Shown: positions 28,650 to 37,981 of the stretch, piece by piece
How the letters are laid out: each line of letters starts with the position of its first letter
Position numbering within the stretch: position 1 is the stretch's first letter
Notes under the pieces: generated by a model
The model's database searches: none
Told to the model about the DNA's origin: nothing
What the model saw: the letters and a program-made list of their open reading frames with translations, nothing else
NCBI GenBank assembly: GCA_013177855.1
Contig: JABLYA010000006.1
Location: 124,001-188,000 of the forward strand
Source: Ignavibacteria bacterium
Lineage (GTDB): Bacteria > Bacteroidota > Ignavibacteria > Ch128b
Reading direction: 5' to 3'
DNA: 64,000 nt
Position numbers and translations under genes: made by a program

Positions 28650-28955
28650 AACTGAATTATTTTATTAATTTCTTTTACAAAATTAGAAACAATTTATGAA
28701 ATAAAAAATATTTTTATAAATATATTTGTAAGTGTTATAGGTAATAAAATTTATTCTGCAAAGAACTGAATTAAATATTCCTCCCTATCAATAGCCTTTG
28801 TGCAAGTAAAAGAAATTTTCATCCCCATATAAGTTTATATTTAATTAACACCCATATCATACTCCAATCCCATTTAAGTAATAATAAAAACATAATTTAT
28901 TTTTTTTAATTACATTTAAGAATACAAAAGTATCATCTATTTTTGAATTAAAAAA
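28650..28955. other. Intergenic region without recognised features
   Basis: About 300 AT-rich bases between the start of the MoxR gene and the end of the next gene. Apart from the TAATTTTG box near 28690 on the minus strand, I see no open frame, hairpin or repeat. Confidence 0.4.
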
Positions 28956-29252
28956 TTATTTTAATATTCTTTTTAATTTTTCTTCTCTATATAAGAAATT
29001 TAGTTCTTTAATATTTATAAAAATATTATTGTCACCAAATCTATTCTTTGTTATTAAGAATGTACCATTATCATATTTAAGAACAAGGTCTGCACTATAA
29101 ATAGGACTTGAATTGCCTACAATTGATGTATAAGAACCACTCAAGGATGATTTATATGATTCTGATTTTATTACTATTTTAACACCATTATCAAATGTAA
29201 AATTTCTTATTTTACGAATGAGAGACGAATAGTGTTTTGATTTTATCATCAT
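28956..29252 (-). CDS. Small protein with the KxLKRIL tail
   Basis: 98 residues. A small beta-rich body (VKIVIKSESYKSSLSGSYTS, then YSADLVLKYDNGTFLITKN) ends in NFLYREEKLKRILK, the recurrent C-terminal tail of this genome's small proteins. No known family. It is the last of a minus-strand string of small genes between the VWA and MoxR genes. Confidence 0.5.
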   Translation of the reverse strand: MMIKSKHYSSLIRKIRNFTFDNGVKIVIKSESYKSSLSGSYTSIVGNSSPIYSADLVLKYDNGTFLITKNRFGDNNIFINIKELNFLYREEKLKRILK

Positions 29253-29271
29253 ACTTTCACCATTAGTATAT

Positions 29272-29520
29272 TTAGGTATATCTAAAAATCCATTGATTTA
29301 TCGGTTTATAAATAAAAACATTCTGGTTTTTACAATTTTCCAGAATGTTTAATATTTTATGTTCCTCACTTTCATAAATGATATGCGAGTTGCACATCAA
29401 ATAATGATAGAATTGCCCAATTTTCGAGTCCTTAAAACTAGAAATAATAAGTGTAAAATCGCTTTGTTTTAAGTATGATAGAAATTTAATATCTAAACAA
29501 TTATTTTTCATTTTCTGCAT
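29272..29520 (-). CDS. Unknown 82-residue protein
   Basis: Short protein with an alternating hydrophobic pattern (FLSYLKQSDFTLIISSFKDS, then HKILNILENCKNQNVFIY) suggesting an alpha/beta fold. The start overlaps the end of the upstream gene by 20 bases. A hairpin (29317-29350, AAACATTCTGG and its complement) lies within the 3' end of the coding region and may end the transcript. Confidence 0.4.
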   Translation of the reverse strand: MQKMKNNCLDIKFLSYLKQSDFTLIISSFKDSKIGQFYHYLMCNSHIIYESEEHKILNILENCKNQNVFIYKPINQWIFRYT

Positions 29521-29743
29521 TAAGAATTATATTATAATATGGTTTAAATTCTTCTGTTTTGAAGAAAAATTCAACTATTTCTGAGTTTTCATCTTCTTCT
29601 TTGTACTGATTATCAATAGCATATTTTAAGTATTCTATAATCTCTTTTTCATCAAGAGTAAGAACATTTTTTATGTGTTCTAAAACTTCTTCTTTGGAAA
29701 GTTTTTCGATTTCTACAGTTTTTAATGTTTCAATCATTGTCAT
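29501..29743 (-). CDS. Acidic 80-residue protein, unknown
   Basis: Helical and acidic (KTVEIEKLSKEEVLEHIKNV, IEYLKYAIDNQYKEEDENSE). No motif. It is five bases downstream of the membrane metallopeptidase gene and overlaps the next gene, so it is part of one transcription unit. Confidence 0.45.
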   Translation of the reverse strand: MTMIETLKTVEIEKLSKEEVLEHIKNVLTLDEKEIIEYLKYAIDNQYKEEDENSEIVEFFFKTEEFKPYYNIILNAENEK

Positions 29744-29748
29744 AAACT

Positions 29749-30300
29749 TTATTTTTTAAATGGTTTACATTTATATGTTTTATTTTTGTTGTTGTTTAAC
29801 TTTTTTTGAAAAAAAAATTCATTTTCATTTAAAAGGTGTTTATTTAATACAAGTTCATTCAATTTATTTCTTTTAAAAAAATAATTAAATTCATTTTCTG
29901 AACTATTTTCTACAAGGTATGAGTAGTATTCTATTTTTCTTTTATATATCATATCAGGTTTACTTGGTAAAAAAATACAAATAAATCTTTTATCAAAATA
30001 CATAATGGTACTTAAAAAGTAAATACCAATATACATTAAAATAGGGTGTAAAAAGAAAAATATAATTGGTAATGTTAGTAATATAGGCGAATACAATACT
30101 ACATTCCATTTCCAATCATATTTTCTAAATTTGAAACTAACATAACTGTTAAATATTGGTGGGTTAGTTTGTTTGTATAATTTCTTATCAAGTATCTTAA
30201 ATCCAAGGAAATATCCAGCCAATATATGACATCCTTCGTGAAGTAATACGATTGGCAGGATATACCAAGAATAAAAATATTTTAATAAAAAGTTATACAT
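29749..30300 (-). CDS. Membrane protein with HExxH zinc-peptidase motif
   Basis: 183 residues. HEGCH at 21-25, inside the hydrophobic segment WYILPIVLLHEGCHILAGYF, is an HExxH zinc site of the kind seen in DUF3267/M50-type membrane proteases. Further hydrophobic segments follow (VVLYSPILLTLPIIFFFLHP, LMYIGIYFLSTIMYF), then a basic cytoplasmic tail. Its ATG overlaps the stop of the VWA gene (TAATG). Substrate unknown; it could cut a host or phage membrane protein. Confidence 0.6.
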   Translation of the reverse strand: MYNFLLKYFYSWYILPIVLLHEGCHILAGYFLGFKILDKKLYKQTNPPIFNSYVSFKFRKYDWKWNVVLYSPILLTLPIIFFFLHPILMYIGIYFLSTIMYFDKRFICIFLPSKPDMIYKRKIEYYSYLVENSSENEFNYFFKRNKLNELVLNKHLLNENEFFFQKKLNNNKNKTYKCKPFKK

Positions 30301-32048
30301 TATTTTTTTCCTTTATCAATAATAATCTGTTTCAGTTTCTTACTATTCTGAACAGTAGGACATTTTGTGCTTGTTGAAAGTACAAGAACATTACCTTTTA
30401 CACCAGTAATATCAAGAGCATCTGTATAACCGTCAGTAAGAATAACAGTATTATACTTGTTCAATTCTTTGTTTGTAGCTATATATTGCAAACCTGGTGT
30501 AAGAGTTGTACCACCAAGACCTTTAATAGGCATCTTTTCAAGTTCATTCTTATGCTTGATATGAATAAAGTTTTTTACTTCAGTGTCACACTGAATAAGA
30601 TTTATTTCAATATCATTTTGGAAGATATATGATAGAACTCTTTCAAATTCACCATCCATAGAACCTGATGTATCAAGAATACAGTTGATACGAGTCTTGA
30701 ATTTTCTATGTCCTTTAATACCCCAGATACCTCTACGGTTAGGTTTAGTAATAGATTTCTGTTTTTTATTACCAAATATATCATTTGATAGATTTCTTTT
30801 AATTTCTTTCAGATAGTCCTTTTCAGATTTTCTAAGTTTGTTAAGAATCTTTTCAATGTTACCACCGACAAGACCACGGTTTTTAAGTTTTTCCATGGTT
30901 GATTCAATAAACTGTTTTTTTGCTGCTTCAGGAACATCATCATCAAAGTGAATGTCAAATGACTGACCCTTGTTTGCTTCAATATTTTCAAAAAATTTTT
31001 CAATAGGGTACATATCAACATCATTCTGTCCTTTGTCACCAGATTTACCATTTTTACCGTAACCTTCAGTAGGATTACCATTACCGTTACCTTCACCTTC
31101 GCCTTCACCTTCACAATCACCATCCTGAGGTTGTCCTTGACCTTGCTGAGATTTTCCACCCTGAGGTTTTTGCTGACCACATTGCGGACAAGTATTACCA
31201 TTACCATTTCCATCACCATCACCATTTCCATCTTGGTTTCCAGACTGACCACTCTGTGGTTGCTGATTCTGATCCTGTCCTGAATGACCATTCTGTTTTT
31301 GTTGACCATTCTGACCATTCTGACCATTCTGACCATTCTGACCATTCTGACCATTCTGACATTTATCATCTTTCATTTCCTGACCGCACTTACCACAATA
31401 TTTCTTACCATCAATAGTTACATTACCGTCTTTATCAAAGCTAATTTGTTTCTTACCTTGAAGTTTATGAGAATTTTTATTTCTCCAATTATTGAATTCT
31501 TTATTCAACCAATGATAAACTTCTTCAAAAAGAGGTTCACCTTTGTAATTTTTTGGAAGGAAAACAACGGTATTATTTCCGTATTTATCTTTTGGAATTT
31601 CAATCATTTTTGTAAGACCTTCACCAATCATAAGATCACCATGGATAATAGAATTGATAATCATATCAGCTGCAAGGTTGGCAATCTTTTTATCATAACC
31701 AACACCACGTTTTTGATGGTCAAATAATAAGTGAAATACTTCATGAACAATAGTAAATATAATTTCTTTACGAGTAAGTGACTCAATCCACTCTCTATCC
31801 CAATAAAAATTCATACCATTAGGTCCAACATTAACACCACAAGTACCAATCTTAGCTTCAAAGAAATTAATAAACTGACAAAACTCACCATAATAAGGCA
31901 AGTTATATGATGTAATCATTTCAATAATACAACTTGAAAGTGATTTATGAATATCTTCACGTTGAATAAGAGGTCTCAATTCAATATTAGCCAATGGTTT
32001 AGCTCCAAAGTGTTCATCAACAATCTTTTTGAGTTGTTTGTTATCCAT
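30300..32048 (-). CDS. VWA-like/DUF2201 metallopeptidase-type protein, MoxR partner
   Basis: 582 residues. The N-terminal domain carries a zinc-peptidase-like HEVFH at 102-106 (TIVHEVFHLLFDHQK), as in DUF2201 proteins. The middle has Cys pairs (KYCGKCGQ, NTCPQCGQQ) around a low-complexity Gly/Gln/Asn region with GQN repeats. The C-terminal VWA-type domain has a MIDAS-like LDTSGSM near residue 460, then GGTTLTPGLQYI and TVILTDGYTD. Such proteins pair with MoxR ATPases, here encoded nearby. Upstream, TAACTTTG fits the host -7 box. Confidence 0.8.
   Translation of the reverse strand: MDNKQLKKIVDEHFGAKPLANIELRPLIQREDIHKSLSSCIIEMITSYNLPYYGEFCQFINFFEAKIGTCGVNVGPNGMNFYWDREWIESLTRKEIIFTIVHEVFHLLFDHQKRGVGYDKKIANLAADMIINSIIHGDLMIGEGLTKMIEIPKDKYGNNTVVFLPKNYKGEPLFEEVYHWLNKEFNNWRNKNSHKLQGKKQISFDKDGNVTIDGKKYCGKCGQEMKDDKCQNGQNGQNGQNGQNGQNGQQKQNGHSGQDQNQQPQSGQSGNQDGNGDGDGNGNGNTCPQCGQQKPQGGKSQQGQGQPQDGDCEGEGEGEGNGNGNPTEGYGKNGKSGDKGQNDVDMYPIEKFFENIEANKGQSFDIHFDDDVPEAAKKQFIESTMEKLKNRGLVGGNIEKILNKLRKSEKDYLKEIKRNLSNDIFGNKKQKSITKPNRRGIWGIKGHRKFKTRINCILDTSGSMDGEFERVLSYIFQNDIEINLIQCDTEVKNFIHIKHKNELEKMPIKGLGGTTLTPGLQYIATNKELNKYNTVILTDGYTDALDITGVKGNVLVLSTSTKCPTVQNSKKLKQIIIDKGKK
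31303..31356. repeat. 9-bp tandem repeat inside the VWA gene
   Basis: Six exact copies of TGACCATTC in a row encode Gly-Gln-Asn repeats on the minus strand. The surrounding low-complexity region uses looser repeats. Copy number is likely to vary by slippage, always in frame because the unit is 9 bases. Confidence 0.85.
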
Positions 32049-32142
32049 AATTTTTAGATTTCTATTTAAATTACAAAGTTAAATAATTTTATAATAATAA
32101 AAAAAATTTTTCAACTTTTTATATAGTATATTACACTTTTAG

Positions 32143-32155
32143 TTTTTAATATATA
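32143..32155 (+). promoter_or_regulatory. Phage promoter-like motif
   Basis: TTTTTAATATATA lies 34 bases before the ATG at 32190, in the divergent gap between the VWA gene (minus) and the LamG gene (plus). Confidence 0.45.
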
Positions 32156-32189
32156 ATACAAAGATAACAAAAATATACCAAAATAAAAA

Positions 32190-32942
32190 ATGCCTATATT
32201 TTCTTATAATAATAATATATTTTCTTATAACAATAAAGTCTTTCAAACACCTTGGAATCCTGGTAGATTGTCTAATATGATTTTTTGGTCTGATGCAAGT
32301 AATAAAAATATCAATCAATCAAACGGTCGTATTCACATGTGGCGTGATAATAGCGGTAACCTAAACAATGCTATACAAATAATCGATATTAGAAAACCAT
32401 CAGTAGTAGATAATATTAAAAATGGTTATCCTGCTTTATTTTTTCAGGGTTCACAATGTTTAAACATACCACTTTATTTAAATTATTATACAACATTTAC
32501 TGTTGTAAGTGCATTAAATAATAATTATATTTATGAATTTAGTAATGATGCAACAACAAACACTGGTTTTTATCTTAATGGTAATACAAATGCTATAAAA
32601 ACAACTTTTTCAGGTTCAACATTATTAACAACTTCTAAAAATTATACAAGTAATTGGTTGACATCAGGTAATTCATGGAAAATCATAGTACATCAATATG
32701 ATGGTACACATTATGGACATAGACTAATTATAAATAAATCTATTGCATTATTATCTAACGTATCAACAAATAATCCTGGTAATTTAAATAAATTAGATAA
32801 TCTGAATTTAGGTTCAAGATATAATGGTTCTTATGGTTTATTTGGTTATATAACTGAGTTTATGGTATTTAATGATTATTTAGATTTGAATACTATTTAT
32901 AAAATAAGTGATTGGCTTAATAATAAATATAGTATATATTAG
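32190..32942 (+). CDS. LamG/concanavalin-like domain protein, possible tail fibre or adhesin
   Basis: 250 residues with the pattern of phage-borne LamG-like jelly rolls: FWSDASNKNINQSNGRIHMW, then RDNSGNLNNAIQ, NGYPALFFQGSQCLNI and GYITEFMVFNDYLDL. Such domains bind sugars or form virion surface decorations. A short repeated opening (IFSYNNNIFSYNNKVF) precedes it. There is no signal peptide. It is a single plus-strand gene behind a phage promoter-like motif, and its end overlaps the convergent kinase gene by 4 bases. Confidence 0.6.
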   Translation: MPIFSYNNNIFSYNNKVFQTPWNPGRLSNMIFWSDASNKNINQSNGRIHMWRDNSGNLNNAIQIIDIRKPSVVDNIKNGYPALFFQGSQCLNIPLYLNYYTTFTVVSALNNNYIYEFSNDATTNTGFYLNGNTNAIKTTFSGSTLLTTSKNYTSNWLTSGNSWKIIVHQYDGTHYGHRLIINKSIALLSNVSTNNPGNLNKLDNLNLGSRYNGSYGLFGYITEFMVFNDYLDLNTIYKISDWLNNKYSIY

Positions 32943-33481
32943 ATTTTCAATAATTTAATCAAATTATCTATACTTTCAATAGGTGGTACATTATTATATA
33001 TAATGTCAAATTTTTCATAATTATCTAATGCTGTTTCAGATACATGATTCATATCTCTTGGGTCTTTATTTCTTATATTGAGTGGATCTCCTTCAAGTCT
33101 AATCATAAGACCGCCAGCTTGTTTAATTGCATCTGCTTCATTCCTAAACCTAACATCATCTATAACCCAATTTTGGTTTAGTGTGTATTTTGACATTAAA
33201 GAAAAAACCCAAGTATCAGGATGTAATCCTATTCTCATACAATCTGTTCCTATCTTTTGGTACATTTCACCAAGTGTCATACCCCATTCTGGTAAATATT
33301 TTGATTTAATTTCTCTTGATTGTATTAAGTTTATATCAATACCTGTTATATAAGATGCTATAAATTTAACGTCATATCCAAAGGATCTTATTTGAAAGTT
33401 ATGTTTAGGAAATGTTTTTTGAATATATTTTGCTACCTCTGTTTTACCACTACAAATTTTTCCACTAATCCCTATAATCAT
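32939..33481 (-). CDS. Deoxynucleoside monophosphate kinase (T4 gp1-like)
   Basis: 180 residues. The P-loop GKICSGKT is at 7-14. It is followed by FQIRSFGYDVKFIASYITG, a lid-like TDCMRIGLHPDTWVF and WVIDDVRFRNEADAI. This matches phage dNMP kinases, which phosphorylate dGMP, dTMP and modified dCMP to diphosphates. It fits with NrdJ and ThyA in the same window as a nucleotide-supply set. Nearby minus-strand genes are topoisomerase and the VWA operon. Confidence 0.85.
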   Translation of the reverse strand: MIIGISGKICSGKTEVAKYIQKTFPKHNFQIRSFGYDVKFIASYITGIDINLIQSREIKSKYLPEWGMTLGEMYQKIGTDCMRIGLHPDTWVFSLMSKYTLNQNWVIDDVRFRNEADAIKQAGGLMIRLEGDPLNIRNKDPRDMNHVSETALDNYEKFDIIYNNVPPIESIDNLIKLLKI

Positions 33482-33570
33482 TATTATTTACTAATTTTTA
33501 TTATTAAATATAATAAGTAAAAATATTTGTTTAAAAGTTTCATATTAAAATATAACTTATTATATTATTT

Positions 33571-36500
33571 TTAAATCATCTGCAACTTATTATACAAATC
33601 ATTCAAATCTTTCAACCATAATTGTTTAATAGAAGTTTTTGTTAATGTTTCAATTTCTTCCTTTTTTTCTGTGTAAATTTTTTTCAATTCAGATAATTTT
33701 TCTGTTGTTAAAGAAATTAATGACATATTCAATAAATAAGAATATGAATTATCTATTTTAGATATTTCAAGTTCTTCCATCTTTTTTTCAATCTCATCTT
33801 TTTTCTTATTATTTAATTCAATAGTTCCTTTTAATATTTCATTGATAAATTTCATTTTATTGAATAATATTTTTCTATCTTTTTCTAATTGAGATAGTAT
33901 ATAATCTTTTCTTTTTTGATAATATTCTAATCTTACTTCAATAAATTCATTTATGATTTCGTCAATACTTTCATATTTATGTATCTGACCATCTTTATTG
34001 AATAAGTGCATATTTGATAAATTAATATATGTTTCTAATTTAAAAACATCCATTAAACTATTATCATCTTCAATTTTTTTAAGTGTTTCTCTTGCGATAT
34101 TGATAGTTATATCGACTTTTATATCTGTATCATTTTTAGTATAATCTTTTATAACCTTATCTTCTATTAATTTATCCAAGATTTCATAATATTTATCATT
34201 CCACATACCAATAGGTAATTCGCTAATATTTAATGTACTCATATTAATTTTATTAATAATACCTCTTGTAATATATCTATTATTATCAGCGTCAAATATT
34301 ATTTTACCTTTAAAACCTTTATATTTAGGATAAAGTTGTTCAGTCTCTTTATCTTTTATTTTTAAAACTAAATATTTAATTATATCATTAGGATCATAAT
34401 TTGGTATTTTTGTTGACCAACCAGTACCAATACCTTCCGCACCATTAACCAATACCATTGGTATTATTGGTATGTACCATTGTGGTTCAATTGGAAAACC
34501 ATCATCTTCTAAATAATTCAATATATTATCATCTTTATCTATAAAAATATTTCTTGTTATATCGGAAAGTATTGTAAAAATATACCTTGAGCTTGCAGCA
34601 TCACTACCACCTTTTAATCTAGTACCAAAATTTCCTAATGGTTGTAAAAGATTTATATTATTTGTACCTACGATATTTTGAGCCATTTTTATAATAGTAT
34701 CTTCAAGTGATTGAGGCCCATGATGATAAGAAGATTTTTCCATTACAGCACCAGAAAGGTTTGATACTTTTATTTTATTTTTATAATTGTTTTTTAGCAT
34801 TGTATAAAGAACCTTTCTTTGTGAAGGTTTTAAACCATCAACAACAGATGGAATGGAACGAATATTATCAGCCATTGAAAATTCAATAAACTCTTTGTTA
34901 AAGAAAGATACAAAAGTTGTTTTATCAACAAACTTATCAATTTTAAGACCAGGTTTATAGTTTAATAACCAATTTTTTCTATCATCTGATCTTTTCTTCC
35001 TAAATACTAAATCAATAATTTCTTTTGTTTCTTCTGGTTTATCGTAATGAAATTTAATAAGGTGTTTATTAATATTTTTAAAAAAATATTTTGCTTCATT
35101 TGGTTCAATAGTACCAAGACCTTTATAATATGTTACAAACCAATCACTCTGTTTTGTTTTTTTCCATTTCTCATATTCATCCAACTTATAAAAGAATTTA
35201 GATTGTTTTCCTTTCTCAATTTTTACAATAGGTGTAACAAACTCATAAAGAAAATCTAATTCTAATAATTCTTTCCAAAATGTTTCAAACATATTAATAA
35301 TAAGACCTTTAATATGACTACCATCATTATCTGCATCAGACATAATTACAAGTTTTCCATATCTTAATTCTTTCGTGCTTGTATATTTTTTACCAAATTC
35401 TAATCCAAGAGCATCAACAATATACCTTATTTCTTCACCTTCTTTTGAATCTTTACTTGTAATTTTACTTAAAGGTATATCTCTAACATTTAATGGTTTA
35501 CCTTTTAATGGAAAACAACCAAAATAATCTCTACCTGTTGAAGCAAAACCTGTAAGAACTGTACCTGCAGCAGAATCACCTTCTGCTAAAAATAACATAC
35601 ATTTTTCAGATTGAGATGTACCAGCAAAATTTGCATCATCAAGTTTTTTTATTTTTACTTTTGAAATTTTACCTTTATTAAGTTTCTTTAGTTCTGCATT
35701 TTCTTTTAATTGAATATAATTTAAAATATCTTCAACTATATTGGATTGTGCAAGTTGTTTAATAAGTTTATCAGAAACATTTACATTACCTATATCTTTT
35801 TGTGTTAATTTATTTGTTAATGTTTCTTTTGTTTGAGAATCAAATGTAGGATTTATAACTTTACTATTTAAAAATATAAATAATTTATTTTTAACATCAT
35901 TTGATTTTATTTTAATTTTTTTATTCTTTTTTTCAAGTGTTTCTATTAGTTTTGAAACTATTTGATTTGTAATATAATTAACATGAGAACCACCATTAAT
36001 AGTTGATATACCATTAACCATTGATACTTGCTGAAACATATCATCTGATGATAAAGATATACCAACTTCCCAATCATTATTTAATCTTTCATAAAACATT
36101 TCCATTTCTGGGGTAAGATACATTTTCATGTAGTCTTTAAATGTTTTCATAGGTATCAGTTTATCATTATAATAAACTTTAACTTTAGGACAATATACTG
36201 AAATATCCACTACCCTTTTCATTAGAATTTGTTCTAATTCTGGTGTAATAGATTCTAATCCAAATTTTTCAAAATCAGGATAATATGTAATTCTTGTATA
36301 ATTTTTAGATGATTTTGATATTTGTGGTTTTTTTATAACATTTAAATTATCAGAAAATTCTTGATAATAATTATTTTTACCATCAGATGTTTCAACAATA
36401 AATCGTTTTGAAAATATATTTGTTGCTTTAGCACCAATACCATTACGACCACCAACAACTCTATCTTCAATATCATCAAAATTTTCACCAGCTAATAAAT

Positions 36501-36867
36501 TACCAAAAATCATTTCTGGTATATAAATTTTATGTTCTTTGTGTATTTCAACAGGTACACCAGGACCATCATTTTCAACAACAATGTGATCTGTATAAAT
36601 ATTTATTTTAATATATTTTACTTTTCCTGTTCTAATATAATGATCTGATGCATTTGTAACAATTTCATCAAATATTTTTATGAAACCAGGATTATATTTA
36701 ACTATTTTATTAATTATTTTTATATTATCAACATTTTCAATATCATCTATAATAAATGATTTTTTTAATTCTGTATTTATAGAACCTATATAAGTTTCTG
36801 GTCTTTGTAAAACATGTTCTCTTTGTGATAATTTTTTATAACGTTGTTCAATCGTTTTATTTGTCAT
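33571..36867 (-). CDS. Single-chain type II DNA topoisomerase
   Basis: 1098 residues, ATPase and cleavage halves fused. The GHKL ATPase is eukaryote/T4-like (LSQREHVLQRPETYIGS, FDEIVTNASDH, EMIFGNLLAGENFDD, GGRNGIGAKATNIFS). TOPRIM has EGDSAAGT near 428 and SDADNDGSH near 510. The cleavage domain has GGSDAASSRYIFTIL with the catalytic tyrosine at about 762, then PMVLVNGAEGIGTGWSTKIP. T4 splits this enzyme into gp39/60 and gp52; here it is one polypeptide, as in eukaryotic topoisomerase II. It would relieve supercoils and unlink replicated phage DNA. Confidence 0.95.
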   Translation of the reverse strand: MTNKTIEQRYKKLSQREHVLQRPETYIGSINTELKKSFIIDDIENVDNIKIINKIVKYNPGFIKIFDEIVTNASDHYIRTGKVKYIKINIYTDHIVVENDGPGVPVEIHKEHKIYIPEMIFGNLLAGENFDDIEDRVVGGRNGIGAKATNIFSKRFIVETSDGKNNYYQEFSDNLNVIKKPQISKSSKNYTRITYYPDFEKFGLESITPELEQILMKRVVDISVYCPKVKVYYNDKLIPMKTFKDYMKMYLTPEMEMFYERLNNDWEVGISLSSDDMFQQVSMVNGISTINGGSHVNYITNQIVSKLIETLEKKNKKIKIKSNDVKNKLFIFLNSKVINPTFDSQTKETLTNKLTQKDIGNVNVSDKLIKQLAQSNIVEDILNYIQLKENAELKKLNKGKISKVKIKKLDDANFAGTSQSEKCMLFLAEGDSAAGTVLTGFASTGRDYFGCFPLKGKPLNVRDIPLSKITSKDSKEGEEIRYIVDALGLEFGKKYTSTKELRYGKLVIMSDADNDGSHIKGLIINMFETFWKELLELDFLYEFVTPIVKIEKGKQSKFFYKLDEYEKWKKTKQSDWFVTYYKGLGTIEPNEAKYFFKNINKHLIKFHYDKPEETKEIIDLVFRKKRSDDRKNWLLNYKPGLKIDKFVDKTTFVSFFNKEFIEFSMADNIRSIPSVVDGLKPSQRKVLYTMLKNNYKNKIKVSNLSGAVMEKSSYHHGPQSLEDTIIKMAQNIVGTNNINLLQPLGNFGTRLKGGSDAASSRYIFTILSDITRNIFIDKDDNILNYLEDDGFPIEPQWYIPIIPMVLVNGAEGIGTGWSTKIPNYDPNDIIKYLVLKIKDKETEQLYPKYKGFKGKIIFDADNNRYITRGIINKINMSTLNISELPIGMWNDKYYEILDKLIEDKVIKDYTKNDTDIKVDITINIARETLKKIEDDNSLMDVFKLETYINLSNMHLFNKDGQIHKYESIDEIINEFIEVRLEYYQKRKDYILSQLEKDRKILFNKMKFINEILKGTIELNNKKKDEIEKKMEELEISKIDNSYSYLLNMSLISLTTEKLSELKKIYTEKKEEIETLTKTSIKQLWLKDLNDLYNKLQMI

Positions 36868-36978
36868 ATATTATCAATAAGATTTTAACTTTTTACTTCA
36901 AATTTATTATTTTGTTTGAGAATTTTTATATATAAATAATAAATGATTAGATAAGTTAAAAAAAAATAAACAAAAATT

Positions 36979-37287
36979 ATGAAAATACAAAAATTTAATG
37001 AAATTAAATTAAATGAAGGATTAAAAGTTAATCCTTCAACATTAATGTTGTATGGTGAATATGATTTGAATGAAGTATTAAATGAATTGCAATCTTTATA
37101 TGATGAAGATGATATAAAAATTCCTGGTACAATATTTTCACTAAATATAGAATTAGAACTTTTCCACATACTTAAAGAATTAACGAATTGGAAAAAAGAA
37201 GGTTGGAATGGAATAAAAGGATATGGTTCGGAATGGATACCACTTTATACTTCACCAAAAAAAATAAACTTAAAAATTAATATATAA
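36979..37287 (+). CDS. Small protein with capsid-targeting-like N-terminus
   Basis: 102 residues beginning MKIQKFNEIKLNEG, a clear example of the leader: a short amphipathic helix then L-N-E, the likely prohead-protease site, followed by Gly. The mature part (ALMLYG-type strand, then NELQSLYDEDDIKIPGTIFS, LFHILKELTNWKKEGWNGI) is unrecognised. It is the first gene of a rightward block, preceded by TTTTTATATATAAAT. Likely packaged; function unknown. Confidence 0.55.
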   Translation: MKIQKFNEIKLNEGLKVNPSTLMLYGEYDLNEVLNELQSLYDEDDIKIPGTIFSLNIELELFHILKELTNWKKEGWNGIKGYGSEWIPLYTSPKKINLKINI

Positions 37288-37311
37288 TTAAAAAAAATAA
37301 TAAGAATTAAA

Positions 37312-37827
37312 ATGAAACTAGCAAGATTTAATAATTTTGACCTTAACGAAGCTGCTAAGAAATCTGAAAAGGTTGAATTAGAAAAAAAGATATTAGATTT
37401 TCTTAAAGATGAACTTACAAAAAATAAGTTATCAAGAGCTGATATGATTAAGAAAATTGAAAATAAATTCAAAGATGAAAAAGATATTTCGAAAATCTGT
37501 AGAGATGTGATTGATGATATTACTCATGAACCTCTATCAAAGAAAGAAAAAGTTGAAAGTGAATCATTCTGGATTGGCACTGGTGCCGATAAATATTCTG
37601 CAGCATTCTATTTTATAGGTGATAAGGCAAAAGATCCTGATGGTAAAGAAAAAAATATAAAGAAAGAAAGACCAGCACTAGGTCCTAAAAAGGAAAAGAA
37701 AGAAAAAATTAAAAAGTTTGATGAATTTGGCAAAGAAGTAAAAGAAGAAAAAGGTGCTGGACTAAAAAGATGGCGTGAAGAACAAAAGAAGAAAAAAGCC
37801 GAGAAAGGCGAAAAAGTCGAAAAGTAA
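37312..37827 (+). CDS. Highly charged protein with capsid-targeting-like N-terminus
   Basis: 171 residues. The leader MKLARFNNFDLNEA ends in L-N-E before Ala. The next 90 residues are helical (VELEKKILDFLKDELTKNKL) and include FWIGTGADKYSAAFYFIGDK. The last 60 residues are a Lys/Glu-rich tail. A second leader-like stretch (KKFDEFGKEVKEEKG) lies in the tail. It is reminiscent of T4 internal or scaffold proteins bound to packaged DNA. Confidence 0.55.
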   Translation: MKLARFNNFDLNEAAKKSEKVELEKKILDFLKDELTKNKLSRADMIKKIENKFKDEKDISKICRDVIDDITHEPLSKKEKVESESFWIGTGADKYSAAFYFIGDKAKDPDGKEKNIKKERPALGPKKEKKEKIKKFDEFGKEVKEEKGAGLKRWREEQKKKKAEKGEKVEK

Positions 37828-37898
37828 GAAGACTTTCAAACAGAATTAAATGTTTTCAGGCAAAATTCAAGTCATAAAAGTTTAGTTCTAAATTATAC

Positions 37899-37939
37899 TT
37901 TTTATGATTAATTATTTAGTTTATTGAATTTTGTATTTT
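37899..37939 (-). repeat. 41-bp intergenic repeat, copy 3 (inverted)
   Basis: The reverse complement is identical over 41 bases to copies 1 (19107) and 2 (40987). TTCAAACAGAATTAA at 37835-37849, which in copy 1 lies next to the repeat, is also present. Here it is separated by about 50 bases. Confidence 0.8.
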
Positions 37940-37981
37940 AAATTTGGGTTTTTGAAATAATTGAAAACAGAGAAAATCTCC

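Noticed and set aside
29317-29350. Hairpin AAACATTCTGG with its complement, considered as a terminator.
   Set aside because: It lies inside the 3' coding end of a small gene and has a 12-base loop. It may act as a terminator but is not secure enough for a separate entry.
31302-31360. Tandem repeats considered as a CRISPR array.
   Set aside because: Units are 9 bases without spacers and lie inside a coding region. No other repeat-spacer pattern was seen in the window.
30809-31369. A 186-codon minus-strand frame rich in VRMVRM repeats.
   Set aside because: It is the shifted reading of the GQN-repeat region of the VWA gene in the same strand and is explained by the 9-bp tandem repeat.
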